Shown: one piece after another, positions 1-8,437 of the stretch
Numbering within the stretch: position 1 is the stretch's first letter
Layout of the letters: every line of letters begins with the position of its first letter
NCBI GenBank assembly: GCA_913045935.1
Contig: CAJWSY010000006.1
Location: 1-49,906 of the forward strand
DNA: 49,906 nucleotides
From: an uncultured Chloroflexota bacterium
GTDB lineage: Bacteria > Chloroflexota > Dehalococcoidia > Lucifugimonadales > GCA-002694895
Direction of reading: 5' to 3'
Position numbers and translations under genes: made by a program
The notes under the pieces: generated by a model
Seen by the model: the letters and a program-made list of their open reading frames with translations, nothing else
Databases searched by the model: none
What the model was told of the DNA's origin: nothing

Positions 1-90
1 CTTCATTTCTCTTTGCTCTATTTCTCTTTGCTTCATTTCTCTTTGCTCTATTTCTATTTGCTTCATTTCTCTTTGTTTCATCTCTATTTG
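1..90 (-). repeat. 15-bp tandem repeat encoding Q-R-E-M/I-K/E
   Basis: Six consecutive 15-bp units, in frame with the left-edge gene, alternate between two variants and so make a near-perfect 30-bp super-repeat at 1-30 and 31-60. The units decay towards base 90. The array may continue beyond the window edge. Confidence 0.85.
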
Positions 91-654
91 TTCTTTTTCT
101 TGTTTTTGTTCTTTTTCCAATATAGCCATTTGTAGCAATTCCATTTTTTGTTTACGCAAACATACTGCTTCTTCAATATCTAATACATTTTGTTTTGATT
201 TATCTAATTGTTTAGCTTTTTGTTTTACTTCTTGTTGTAATTTTTTCTTTGATTTTTGTTGTAATTTTAGCTCATTTCGTGTTTTATATTTATTTTTGTA
301 TTCTGACTTATAATCTTTTTTGTTTTCAAATTTTGTATCATAAGATTTTTTTGATTTTGATTCATTTTTTCTTTTTTTATCATTTCTATTTCTCTTATTT
401 TTGTTATCATTTAACTTTGTAGTCTTTTTATCATTTTGAATATTTTTGTTTAATTTAGTAGTTGTTTTTAAATTCCTCTTTTTTGATTTAACTACACACC
501 AATCATCGTCTATTTTTATATCTTCTAATGCCATTTGAATATTTTCATTATAAATATTGACTTCATCAATCATGGCTTCATCTCCCCACCATTTTGAGTT
601 AAATTCGTCGTATATACTTGGCATATTTGATATATTTTGTAAAATTGAAGCCAT
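1..654 (-). CDS. Lys/Glu/Gln-rich protein, C terminus beyond the window edge
   Basis: An open frame starts at the ATG complementary to 652-654 and runs without a stop to base 1, giving 218 codons, so the 3' end is missing. The N terminus (MASILQNISNMPSIYDEFNS) is followed by a Trp pair, an acidic stretch, and a long Lys/Asn-rich segment. The end visible here becomes Gln/Glu/Lys-rich with a five-residue repeat (Q-R-E-M/I-K/E), which should form a charged helix or coiled coil. Two other minus-strand proteins here also begin Met-Ala-Ser. No enzyme motif is seen and I do not recognise a family. A basic nucleic-acid-binding or virion-associated protein is possible from composition alone. Confidence 0.7.
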   Translation of the reverse strand, partial: MASILQNISNMPSIYDEFNSKWWGDEAMIDEVNIYNENIQMALEDIKIDDDWCVVKSKKRNLKTTTKLNKNIQNDKKTTKLNDNKNKRNRNDKKRKNESKSKKSYDTKFENKKDYKSEYKNKYKTRNELKLQQKSKKKLQQEVKQKAKQLDKSKQNVLDIEEAVCLRKQKMELLQMAILEKEQKQEKEQIEMKQREMKQIEIEQREMKQREIEQREMK

Positions 655-715
655 TTGTTAATAGTATATTATTATTTAATAACTTAGTGTTATGTGTTTG
701 CAAAATAGTGAAAAC

Positions 716-727
716 AGTATAAGATTA
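716..727 (+). promoter_or_regulatory. Candidate promoter motif AGTATAAGATTA
   Basis: This 12-mer lies 21 bp before the ATG at 749. The identical 12-mer occurs before the next gene (1096-1107), and its AGTATAAG core recurs before the genes at 22110 and 26661. Recurrence upstream of starts is seen in the sequence; the promoter role is inferred. Confidence 0.4.
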
Positions 728-748
728 TTATGAGATTATTTATTTTAA

Positions 749-1090
749 ATGAAAAATTTATTTAATTGTTTTTTAGCATTTGGGGTTATTACGAATTATG
801 CATTTATTCCAAAATATGATAATACAAAATTAAGCATAAAGAATAGTCGGGTTAGTAATACACCATTATACCTGTCAAGAAATAGCAGTTTGTCAAAATA
901 TGAGTCAAATGAAGATTTAGATGAAGCTGATATTATAGAAAAATATAGTAATTGGTTTGGATGGTTTCCACCGGAAAAGAAGTGGAAAAGTGTTCGTTTT
1001 ACATTTTATGCTATAAGTGCTGGTTTTTTATTAGCAGAAGGCACCCATAATTTTATAGAATATATGTATAGTCCAAAGCTTGATTTGTAA
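749..1090 (+). CDS. Small membrane protein with a plastid-targeting-like leader
   Basis: This 113-residue protein begins with a signal-peptide-like hydrophobic stretch ending Asn-Tyr-Ala-Phe-Ile-Pro (residues 16-21). A Ser/Thr/Asn- and basic-residue-rich, acid-poor segment follows up to about residue 52 (for example SRVSNTPLYLSRNSS). That arrangement resembles the bipartite plastid-targeting leaders of algae with secondary plastids, where cleavage falls just before Phe in an Ala-Phe-x-Pro context. An acidic patch, a Trp/Pro-rich WFGWFPPEKKW segment and one C-terminal membrane helix (about residues 84-105) complete it. I do not recognise the mature domain. It does not show the chlorophyll-binding signature of light-harvesting or high-light-inducible proteins. 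Plastid targeting is inference; a secreted or ER membrane protein is the alternative. Confidence 0.7.
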   Translation: MKNLFNCFLAFGVITNYAFIPKYDNTKLSIKNSRVSNTPLYLSRNSSLSKYESNEDLDEADIIEKYSNWFGWFPPEKKWKSVRFTFYAISAGFLLAEGTHNFIEYMYSPKLDL

Positions 1091-1095
1091 TTTTT

Positions 1096-1107
1096 AGTAT
1101 AAGATTA
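1096..1107 (+). promoter_or_regulatory. Candidate promoter motif AGTATAAGATTA
   Basis: An exact second copy of the 12-mer found at 716-727, here 24 bp before the helicase ATG at 1132 and just after the stop of the preceding gene. Confidence 0.4.
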
Positions 1108-1131
1108 ATTATTCATTATTAATTAATTGGA

Positions 1132-2337
1132 ATGTCTACACTAATAGAAGATTTTGAAAATAAATCAGAATCTGAAATGGACATTGAAAACGAAAATAGT
1201 ATAGAAAAGTTTGAACATATGGGATTAAAAAAAACAGTACTTAGAGGAATTTTTGCATATGGGTATGAAGAACCAAGTCAAATTCAAAAAAAAGCGATAC
1301 CAGTATTTTTATCTGGAAAAGATATTATAGCTCAAGCACAGTCGGGTACTGGAAAAACAGCAACTTTTTCTATTTCAATATTACAATTAATTGACGAATC
1401 TATTAAAGGAGTACAAGCTATAATTCTGTCACCTACACGTGAATTAAGTGAACAAATATATACTGTTATTCGTGGTCTTGCTTTTTATACAAAAATACGT
1501 TTTGCTCTAATTTTAGGAGGACAATCTAGGTTTGAGCAAATAAATGAAATAAGAGATGGAGCTCAATGTGTTATTTGTACTCCAGGTAGATTGAATGATT
1601 TTTTACAGAATTCGTGTGTTGATGTTTCTAAAGTAAAACATATTGTAATTGATGAAGCTGATGAACTTTTAACAAATGCTTTTATACATCAAGTAAAAAA
1701 TATTGTAGAAATTGTTCCAAATCAGGCTCAAATATGTTTGTTTAGCGCAACATTACCAAAATTTTGTTATAATATTTCTGAAAAATTTTTAGTTGATCCT
1801 ATAAAAATTTGTGTTAAAAAAGAACAACTTACATTAGAAGGAATAAAGCAATATTATATAATTACACATGATGATAAGCAAAAATACGATGCTATTACTG
1901 ATTTATACGAATCAATGATAATAAATCAGTTAATAATTTATTGTAATACTAAGCAAAGAGTAATGTATTTAGCAGATAATTTGACTAGAGATGGACATAC
2001 TTGTACTTGTATTCATAGTGATCTAACTACCAATGAACGTATGAATGTGATGTCAAAATTCAGAAAAGGAGATAGTCGAGTTCTAATATCTACTGACCTT
2101 TTATCAAGAGGTATTGATGTTCAGCAAGTTTCTTTAGTTATTAATTATGATATTCCGAGAAATATTGAAAGTTATATTCATCGTATTGGAAGAAGTGGTA
2201 GATTTGGAAGAAAAGGTATTGCTTTAAATTTTATATTAGAGTTAGATAGAGAAACTATGCGAAGGTTAGAACAGTTTTATTGTACACAAATAGAAGAATT
2301 ACCTGCTAATGTAGACACTATATTTAATCAAATATAG
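1132..2337 (+). CDS. DEAD-box RNA helicase, eIF4A-like
   Basis: ATP-dependent RNA helicase of eIF4A size (401 residues). All core motifs are present: Q motif (GYEEPSQIQ, about 44-52), Walker A AQSGTGKT (69-76), PTREL (101-105), TPGR (150-153), DEAD (174-177), SAT (205-207), [10 protein letters not shown] in domain 2 and HRIGRSGR near residue 344. There are no extra N- or C-terminal domains beyond a short acidic leader, as in eIF4A or eIF4A-III rather than larger DEAD helicases. It could support translation initiation or mRNA handling in infected cells, and an eIF4E-like gene lies at 20021. Its 3' end overlaps the convergent phosphatase gene by 14 bp. The match to the eIF4A family is strong; the exact subfamily is not resolvable by eye. 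Confidence 0.93.
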   Translation: MSTLIEDFENKSESEMDIENENSIEKFEHMGLKKTVLRGIFAYGYEEPSQIQKKAIPVFLSGKDIIAQAQSGTGKTATFSISILQLIDESIKGVQAIILSPTRELSEQIYTVIRGLAFYTKIRFALILGGQSRFEQINEIRDGAQCVICTPGRLNDFLQNSCVDVSKVKHIVIDEADELLTNAFIHQVKNIVEIVPNQAQICLFSATLPKFCYNISEKFLVDPIKICVKKEQLTLEGIKQYYIITHDDKQKYDAITDLYESMIINQLIIYCNTKQRVMYLADNLTRDGHTCTCIHSDLTTNERMNVMSKFRKGDSRVLISTDLLSRGIDVQQVSLVINYDIPRNIESYIHRIGRSGRFGRKGIALNFILELDRETMRRLEQFYCTQIEELPANVDTIFNQI

Positions 2338-3256
2338 TAAATGTACATTTTAAATCTTCAAAAACAGTCATTACTCCACCCTTGTTATCAAATTCACCGC
2401 AATATCTTGGAGCAGAAAAAATTGTAACTAAATTTCTATTTCCATAAAATTCATATCCGTCTTCAACGACTTGATGACCCCTTACAATTAATTCTAATCC
2501 ACTTGTTTTCAAAAATTGTAATAATACATCTCTACAAAATACATATGATACACCTCTATCATTTGGATGCCAACCTTTCAAGAATTGTGGACCATCCGTT
2601 TCTGGATCCGACCATAAAAGATCGCACAATATTCCACTATCTGGAATATCGGTTGGACGTTTTATATTTTTAATTTCTTTATAGTCTGTTAAATGTGGAG
2701 ATATTCCACCATGCATACATAACATTAAAGGATCTAAATTTGGTAAACCTATTGTTGCTGCTACTGGCATCACATTAAAAGTATCTACAAAACATTTCCA
2801 TAATTTTATTGACCCACGTCTTTTACATTCATCATAAAATCCATACATTCTAGAAACATCTGAAGTTTCATGATTCCCTCTTAGTAAAAATACATCTCTA
2901 TGATACATTATTTTGTAACAAAATAAAAGACATATTACTTCAATACTTTGTTTTCCTCTATCAACATAATCACCTAAAAATAGATAACGATTATTTCTGG
3001 ATGGATATCCCAATTTATTAAAAATTGATAATAAATCTGGAAATTGGCCATGAATATCACCACATATATGAACAGGAGGATTTATTGATATTAACATTTC
3101 ATCATTTTCAAATACAACTTTTGCTTGACGAATTAACCAAAACAGCGCCTTCATAGAAATTGGTAATTTATCTGTTTTTGAATTTAGTAATGATTTAACA
3201 ATTACATTTTTAATGTAATTATGTATTATTAATAATTCCTCTCTGCTGTTACCCAT
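2324..3256 (-). CDS. Ser/Thr protein phosphatase, PP1-like (PPP family)
   Basis: Metal-dependent phosphoprotein phosphatase of 310 residues, the size of a PP1 catalytic subunit. The three metal-binding signatures are intact: GDIHG (66-70), GDYVDRG (95-101) and RGNHE (126-130), followed by HGG and a C-terminal [11 protein letters not shown]. Segments such as [19 protein letters not shown] and YCGEFDN are typical of eukaryotic PP1. The usual SAPNYC motif before the beta12-beta13 loop reads SAPRYC, an Asn-to-Arg change at a position involved in substrate and toxin contacts. The C-terminal tail of cellular PP1 is absent. It is probably captured from a eukaryote and could reset host phosphorylation during infection. 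Its 3' end overlaps the helicase gene. Confidence 0.93.
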   Translation of the reverse strand: MGNSREELLIIHNYIKNVIVKSLLNSKTDKLPISMKALFWLIRQAKVVFENDEMLISINPPVHICGDIHGQFPDLLSIFNKLGYPSRNNRYLFLGDYVDRGKQSIEVICLLFCYKIMYHRDVFLLRGNHETSDVSRMYGFYDECKRRGSIKLWKCFVDTFNVMPVAATIGLPNLDPLMLCMHGGISPHLTDYKEIKNIKRPTDIPDSGILCDLLWSDPETDGPQFLKGWHPNDRGVSYVFCRDVLLQFLKTSGLELIVRGHQVVEDGYEFYGNRNLVTIFSAPRYCGEFDNKGGVMTVFEDLKCTFTIFD

Positions 3257-3326
3257 TAAAAATCTTGATTGATTTTTATCTGTATTTATTCTACGCTATT
3301 AGTTTGTTTTTATATTGATATAGTAT

Positions 3327-4655
3327 ATGGAATATGTATATTTTTTATCAATTAGTCTCGCCATAATAACATTATATTTAGTCTTCAGTTTCTATAAACA
3401 ATATAACTTAAAAGAATCTTTTAAAGCATCTAATCCTAAGAAGGATTGTACAGGTAAAGTATACATCGATGAATGTAGTAAAGCCGAAGACAACTGTGAG
3501 GATTATTGGTCCTACGTGCCAAACAAAGGACCCACCGGAAAGGATATGAAAAATGCGAGAATGGCTATGGGATGTAACTACTCCGGCGGTGGCGGCGACG
3601 AGGCCAAGGCCGGATGTTCGTATAAAACCAACAGCGCCATGAACAAAGTTAATGATAATTGGCTGTGTAAAGATGGGACGTATAATGAAGAAGAAGAAGA
3701 AGATGAACAACCAGAAGAAGAAGAAGAAGAAGAAGAAGAAGATGAACAACCAGACCCGCAGGAAGAGGAAGTATGTAGGAAAGGTAATGCCACTCAATTC
3801 TCGGGTCTAGTATTGACTAATGGAAATTCTAATCAAAACAATGACACTTACACGTATATTCACGATCAATCGGAATGTGAATATAAAGGATGCTTAGACC
3901 CAAATGCCACCAATGCCATTGCAAAGCCTACTAATTTTACTGGAAAGATCATTAATAATAAACACAATTGTGACTATCCCCCGACACGAGAAGAGGTATG
4001 TAAAGAGGATATGGGGCAACAATTTGCTCGGAATTTAGAAGATGACTTGGATCTCCCCCAAGGGGCTATAGAATTGCAAAACGGGTGCTCGACCTCGGAT
4101 TGTGTTGAAAGTGAGAACAAAACATATGAGCACAAACAATCGAAATGTAAATATAAGGCCTGTAGTAATGAATATTCAACTATAGTTACTAACTGGGAAT
4201 CCAACGATAGTGGACTTCTTGAAGAAGCACAATCAAATTCAAATCTATGTATATCTCGGCAGCAGAAAACTGTTACTCATACTCCAAAAGTTGACGACAT
4301 TGATCAATCAACATCTAATAATTGGAATGAAAAATGTAAAACACAATGGGGGTCTCCGGATGCTTGGGAAGGGGCTTGTGAAAGTGTAACAGATGCAGAG
4401 CAATGTAAAACTGGTAATATGTGGGTACTTGACAAAAATGGTAGGCCATATTTATGTAAATGGAATTCAGAAAATGAAAAATGTATGAATAAAGAAAGTT
4501 GTTTTCTCGGCACTGTAAACTTAGATTATAGAAATGGTCTTAAATCCGTTCACATTGGTGGTACATCAGTATTTAATGGATGTGATAATTTTGAAGATGA
4601 AGATGAAAAATTACGTTGTCAGTTAGCATTATCTCAAGAAAAAATGCATATTTAA
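3327..4655 (+). CDS. Membrane-anchored Cys-rich acidic protein sharing a domain with the pectate lyase
   Basis: A single N-terminal membrane helix (residues 5-23) is followed by a Cys-rich extracellular or lumenal part and a poly-Glu tract (about 120-150). Two repeats follow with the pattern Y-x-H-x-Q-S-x-C-x-Y-K-x-C (near 180 and 270). The first continues GCLDPNATN...CDY, resembling a Cys-rich GC-x-DP-x-A-x-N repeat I know from marine bacterial and viral surface proteins. The C-terminal domain (about residues 330-410) has Trp-Asn-x-x-Cys-Lys, Cys-Glu/Asp, Cys-Lys, Leu-Cys-x-Trp, Lys-Cys and Ser-Cys landmarks, and the same order recurs in the next gene at residues 698-790. About 3500-3640 is clearly more GC-rich than the rest. 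The function is unknown; a surface or virion-envelope partner of the pectate lyase is plausible. The pectate lyase ATG follows 18 bp after this stop. Confidence 0.8.
   Translation: MEYVYFLSISLAIITLYLVFSFYKQYNLKESFKASNPKKDCTGKVYIDECSKAEDNCEDYWSYVPNKGPTGKDMKNARMAMGCNYSGGGGDEAKAGCSYKTNSAMNKVNDNWLCKDGTYNEEEEEDEQPEEEEEEEEEDEQPDPQEEEVCRKGNATQFSGLVLTNGNSNQNNDTYTYIHDQSECEYKGCLDPNATNAIAKPTNFTGKIINNKHNCDYPPTREEVCKEDMGQQFARNLEDDLDLPQGAIELQNGCSTSDCVESENKTYEHKQSKCKYKACSNEYSTIVTNWESNDSGLLEEAQSNSNLCISRQQKTVTHTPKVDDIDQSTSNNWNEKCKTQWGSPDAWEGACESVTDAEQCKTGNMWVLDKNGRPYLCKWNSENEKCMNKESCFLGTVNLDYRNGLKSVHIGGTSVFNGCDNFEDEDEKLRCQLALSQEKMHI
3687..3770 (+). repeat. GAA/GAG trinucleotide tract encoding poly-Glu
   Basis: Nearly pure GAA codons, interrupted twice by a DEQP segment, encode an acidic stretch in the Cys-rich membrane protein. 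The two antisense Ser- or Phe-rich reading frames here are artefacts of this tract. Confidence 0.85.
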
Positions 4656-4673
4656 TAATAGCTATATATAATA

Positions 4674-7600
4674 ATGAAAATAGTCAATTATATTCTTTTT
4701 TTAACAGCAATTTTTCTGATTTACTATTGCATTAAGAATTTCAAAATTTTAAAAACAAAATTGAATTTTAATAATATTGAATCATTTACGTCATTTAATA
4801 TGTCAGACTATATACCTTCTGAATGGGACGAAAGTCCAACTGGTTTTGGTAGAAATACCACCGGATGTGGTTCAAATCCAAATAAAATTTGGGAAATAAG
4901 AGAACCTGGCGATGTAAAAAAATCACATGACGTATCTAATGGTGATTTAATCATTATATATGGAAGTGTTGACTGTACAGGAAAAGAAACTTCCGATGAC
5001 ATGACAATTAAGCTTAAAAATAAAAAAAATATTACTGTTCTCGGTACTGATAATGCTGTGTTTGCAGGAGGTATAAATATTGGAGGTGAGGCTAATAATA
5101 TCATTATTCGAAATATATATTTTCATGGATTATATAGAGACGGTGAGAAGGAAGAGGATGATATATATGAAAACTCTAAAAAACCAGAAGATTATATTGC
5201 AATTAGAGGAGACTCCGGTGCTGCTAATTTTTGGATTGATCATTGTACATTCACAAAATGTGTAGATGGACTGCTTGATATGACAAATGGTGCAACAAGT
5301 ATAACAGTTTCTTGGTGTATATTCAGTGATCCAACTGTATCAAGAGATAGAAGTAATGATAGGGAGTATAGTGACGAAACTTCACATAAAAAAGTAATGT
5401 TGATAGGTTCTGAAGACTGGCCCGACGGTCACGATAATGAAGAACGTGATATGGGAGCACAAATTACTATTCACCATTGTTGGTTTTCAGGTGCTACCAG
5501 AAATCCCCGCATAAGATATGCACAACCAGTTCATCTATATAACAATTTTCATGACCAAAGTGGGCGTTATGATATACTTGCTTCACGAAAAACAAATTCA
5601 TTATCTGAAAACAGTTATTTTTATAAAAGTGGGAGACCCTATAAAACAGAAACAGGAGGTACTTTATACATAATTGGCAATATATTAAAAGATACTTGTG
5701 TTGATAATCCGAGCACAGTACATAATAGTGTCCATCACGCTGCAAAACTTTCTGATTGTTCTTCAAGTATTATTGCTGGAGGCGGGGATGGTAATTGTGA
5801 GGATGATGACAACAATTATGATGCCAAACTTTGTAACTTTAAATTTGAAAAAGATTCTACAATAAATAATTTGATTGATTATGAATATCAATTGGATGAA
5901 ACAATAAACGTTCCAGCGCTGGTAACATCAAAAGCAGGAGCTGGTGGGAATGGATTTCCTAATTATACCATTCCAAGTGGAATAAATTCTGGAATTGTTA
6001 CAACAGGAGCACAAGATGAATCTGGTGGAGCACAAGATGAATCTGGTGGAGCACAAGATGAATCTGGTGGAGCACAAGATGAATCTGGTGCTAATGGTGC
6101 AGATTGTACACAGAATGCGGTATGTGCAACACATGGTACAGACCGTCTTAGAGATTGGTTAGGAGGTAATGCAGATGCGCCAAAATCATGTCAAGGTGTG
6201 AATTGGACAGCAGTTAATCATAGAACTTACTTTGGCAATAAGGGGGCAAATACAAATGACGGCGGATATGGTGGATTAAAATATACATGTGAAAGAACAA
6301 GGGAAGTTAGTAATGATGGAAAAGAACAAAGAGGATGTGTATGGAATCTGGATGAAAGCGTTGGCGATAATGGTGATGCAAGAACAATACGCAATTGGTT
6401 AAAAAATAAATACGGAGAAGACGAACAAAATCTTCGAACAAATGGTCCATGTCAACCAGCTAACTTATGTCCTATTCAAGAGGTGCGTGGAGATAATGTT
6501 GATGAAGATGCTCTAAATATTGGTACAACTCCGGATGATGAGACTGGTGCGAATTGTGGTACTGGTGCTGCTGGTTCTGGTTCTGGTGCTGCTGGTTCTG
6601 GTTCTGATGGTACTGGTGCTACTGGTTCTGGTTCTGGTGCTACTGGTGGTACAGATGAATCTGGTACTACTGGTGCTACTGGTGGTACAGATGAATCTGG
6701 TACTACTGGTGCTACTGGAGTTACTAATAGTGATAATGTTACAGTCACACATAATTCAGGATCAACAAGTCAAAATAATTCTAATTACTGGAATTCTGAA
6801 TGTAAACAACAATGGGGAGCGGCAGATTGGAAGAACGGTTGTGATGGAATTGATGAAGACAGTTGTAAAACAAGTGGTACATGGGCATATTCTAACGGAA
6901 TGCCATTTTTATGTGAATGGAAAAACAGTAAATGTGTAAACAAAAGTTCTTGTTTGATTAAAGGAAGTGAAAGTAGTGGACAAGAAGGTACTGTTAATCT
7001 AGAATTAAGAGGAGGACTAGTACCAATCGGAGATGGTTACGTTGATTCTTCCCCTCCTGAAAGCTTGGGGTTTGGACAAGGTCATTTACAACCTGGAACT
7101 AGACAAACGCTTGATAGTGCGCGCAAAACTGCAGAAAGTGAATACAATGCTTACAAAGAGCATGAGACTGCCTTTACTGTAGCTCAAAATGCAGTTCAAA
7201 ATGCAACTAATAAATTGAATAAGTGGGCAGCACATGATAATTTGGAGAAATGCACTCCAGACGGAAATGGCATCAACTATAGAGCTATAGCAAAAGCAAA
7301 ACTGGAAGAAGATTTTAATAAGCCTGCCTTAATAAATGAAGCCCAAACCAAGTGGAATAATCGTGCAAATAATGGAATCAATACTTGGTTTTTGGAAAGT
7401 GATTTGAATAAAGGCTACCTCACATCAGCGATGGAGGAGCTCCAGTTGTCGAATGGCAACACACTTAAACCACTTACATCTGAAGTGGCGAACGCTATAA
7501 AGGTTCACAAAAATGAAAAAAAGAGAATAGACGACACAACTTTTTTACCACTTAACTTTCCTGATGAAGATTTAGTTTGTGCTGATGATATAGAGTGGAA

Positions 7601-7808
7601 AACCGATGGTAAAGTATGGTCATCTCGTAAAGCTTACGAGGATGCTATGAATGATAGAGAACAGAAACAAATTGATTATAACGAGAAATTGACTGAAAAG
7701 CAAAGACTGAAATATGTGTGGCAACAAGCTGAGCATGATTATCACGATAATGAAAGAAAAATTGCTAGAAAAGCATTATCAACTGTACAATTAAATATGG
7801 TAAATTAA
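4674..7808 (+). CDS. Membrane-anchored modular pectate lyase (PL1-like)
   Basis: A 1044-residue protein. An N-terminal membrane helix (4-20) precedes a parallel beta-helix pectate lyase domain (about 60-345) with family 1 hallmarks: WIDH (187-190), DGLLD plus VSWCIF, KKVMLIG, HHCWF (267-271), RNPRIR containing the expected catalytic Arg (276-281), and VHLYNNF. Pectate lyases cleave alpha-1,4-polygalacturonate by Ca-dependent beta-elimination. After it come four perfect GAQDESG repeats (445-472), a Cys-rich region (474-600), a Gly/Ser/Thr-rich linker, the Cys domain shared with the preceding gene (698-790), and a long charged helical C terminus (about 810-1044). A 17-residue insertion separates the VSWCIF and KKVMLIG strands. 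It likely acts on acidic polysaccharide of the algal wall or mucilage at entry or release. The catalytic call is strong; activity and substrate are inferred. Confidence 0.88.
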   Translation: MKIVNYILFLTAIFLIYYCIKNFKILKTKLNFNNIESFTSFNMSDYIPSEWDESPTGFGRNTTGCGSNPNKIWEIREPGDVKKSHDVSNGDLIIIYGSVDCTGKETSDDMTIKLKNKKNITVLGTDNAVFAGGINIGGEANNIIIRNIYFHGLYRDGEKEEDDIYENSKKPEDYIAIRGDSGAANFWIDHCTFTKCVDGLLDMTNGATSITVSWCIFSDPTVSRDRSNDREYSDETSHKKVMLIGSEDWPDGHDNEERDMGAQITIHHCWFSGATRNPRIRYAQPVHLYNNFHDQSGRYDILASRKTNSLSENSYFYKSGRPYKTETGGTLYIIGNILKDTCVDNPSTVHNSVHHAAKLSDCSSSIIAGGGDGNCEDDDNNYDAKLCNFKFEKDSTINNLIDYEYQLDETINVPALVTSKAGAGGNGFPNYTIPSGINSGIVTTGAQDESGGAQDESGGAQDESGGAQDESGANGADCTQNAVCATHGTDRLRDWLGGNADAPKSCQGVNWTAVNHRTYFGNKGANTNDGGYGGLKYTCERTREVSNDGKEQRGCVWNLDESVGDNGDARTIRNWLKNKYGEDEQNLRTNGPCQPANLCPIQEVRGDNVDEDALNIGTTPDDETGANCGTGAAGSGSGAAGSGSDGTGATGSGSGATGGTDESGTTGATGGTDESGTTGATGVTNSDNVTVTHNSGSTSQNNSNYWNSECKQQWGAADWKNGCDGIDEDSCKTSGTWAYSNGMPFLCEWKNSKCVNKSSCLIKGSESSGQEGTVNLELRGGLVPIGDGYVDSSPPESLGFGQGHLQPGTRQTLDSARKTAESEYNAYKEHETAFTVAQNAVQNATNKLNKWAAHDNLEKCTPDGNGINYRAIAKAKLEEDFNKPALINEAQTKWNNRANNGINTWFLESDLNKGYLTSAMEELQLSNGNTLKPLTSEVANAIKVHKNEKKRIDDTTFLPLNFPDEDLVCADDIEWKTDGKVWSSRKAYEDAMNDREQKQIDYNEKLTEKQRLKYVWQQAEHDYHDNERKIARKALSTVQLNMVN
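6006..6089 (+). repeat. Four perfect 21-bp tandem repeats (GAQDESG)
   Basis: Units 6006-6026, 6027-6047, 6048-6068 and 6069-6089 are identical at the DNA level, which points to recent expansion. They form a flexible linker after the lyase domain. Confidence 0.95.
6559..6720 (+). repeat. Low-complexity Gly/Ser/Thr/Ala linker repeat
   Basis: Degenerate GGTGCTGGTTCT-type units followed by two near-identical copies of GTDESGTTGATG-encoding DNA. It separates two Cys-rich modules of the pectate lyase protein. The 139-residue plus-strand frame and the two minus-strand frames across it are shadows. Confidence 0.8.
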
Positions 7809-7830
7809 TTTAGGTAAATATTAGAAGACT

Positions 7831-8112
7831 ATGACTGGTATAATATCTACAATAATAATTATATTTTTAGTAATTTTATTATGGTATTGTTTCAACTTTA
7901 ATGAAATAGAGGAAATATTAGAATATAGAAAAGAGAAAAAAGTGAAAGAACCTATATTGAATAATGAAAATAATGAAAATACTAATAACCTGTCTGAAAA
8001 TTTAGTAATAAATAATATTTTGGATAAATTGAAAAAAATTCAGACAGATATTGATGAGCTGAAGCTGTGTAAAAATGTAGAAGATTGTAAAGATGATACA
8101 AGATACAATTAG
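7831..8112 (+). CDS. Small single-pass membrane protein with coiled-coil tail
   Basis: A 93-residue protein with a strongly hydrophobic N terminus (residues 4-20), a Lys/Glu-rich juxtamembrane stretch, an Asn-rich linker, and a helix (about 60-80) ending in a short segment with two Cys four residues apart in the C-terminal 15 residues. It is the third consecutive N-terminally anchored membrane protein in this cluster. It overlaps the next gene by 20 bp in another frame, so the two are probably co-transcribed. I do not recognise a family. Confidence 0.65.
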   Translation: MTGIISTIIIIFLVILLWYCFNFNEIEEILEYRKEKKVKEPILNNENNENTNNLSENLVINNILDKLKKIQTDIDELKLCKNVEDCKDDTRYN

Positions 8113-8437
8113 AAAATATTTGACAATTGAAAATGAAATAGAAAAATTGAATGAATTATTAAGAAAAAAGAGAGAAGAATATGAAAAAATTGGTAAAGAG
8201 ATTTTACATTTTTGTAATGAAAAACAAAAAGGAAAAATTATTCTACCTGATGGGACTAATCTAAAAGTATGTAATAATACAAGTTATCAGAATTTGTCTT
8301 ATTCAATGCTTGAAAAGAGTTTGAATGAATATAATACAAGAACAAATAATAATTTAAATGTAAAAAAAATGATAGATTTCATAAAGTTACAACGTAGTAG
8401 TAAAAAAACAACTGATATTCGTCATTTAAAAGCTTAG
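8093..8437 (+). CDS. Small helical protein, giant-virus family resembling DUF5760
   Basis: A 114-residue protein with an N-terminal charged coiled coil (about 10-45), a short beta-like segment GKIILPDGTNLKV, then helices and a basic C terminus. The same plan (helix, short basic strand, helices) is seen in the minus-strand protein at 16606-17004, so the two may be distant paralogues. The layout matches small proteins that occur in many copies in giant viruses; the DUF5760 link is from memory and unverified. The function is unknown. Confidence 0.65.
   Translation: MIQDTIRKYLTIENEIEKLNELLRKKREEYEKIGKEILHFCNEKQKGKIILPDGTNLKVCNNTSYQNLSYSMLEKSLNEYNTRTNNNLNVKKMIDFIKLQRSSKKTTDIRHLKA

Noticed and set aside
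749-1090. High-light-inducible or light-harvesting-like protein
   Set aside because: The single membrane helix lacks the E-x-x-N/H-x-R chlorophyll-binding signature.
2339-2350. AAATGTACATTT palindrome at the helicase/phosphatase junction as a terminator
   Set aside because: The perfect symmetry is only 12 bp and would give a four-base-pair stem. It lies inside the phosphatase coding region, so it is weak compared with 16583-16607.
3408-3797. Minus-strand Phe-rich and Ser-rich reading frames opposite the poly-Glu tract
   Set aside because: They are the antisense of GAA repeats inside a well-supported plus-strand gene and have no independent features.
6520-6939. Plus-strand 139-residue Leu/Val-rich frame within the pectate lyase gene
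   Set aside because: It is a frame-shifted reading of the Gly/Ser/Thr repeat. The hydrophobic composition comes from the GGTGCTGGTTCT units.
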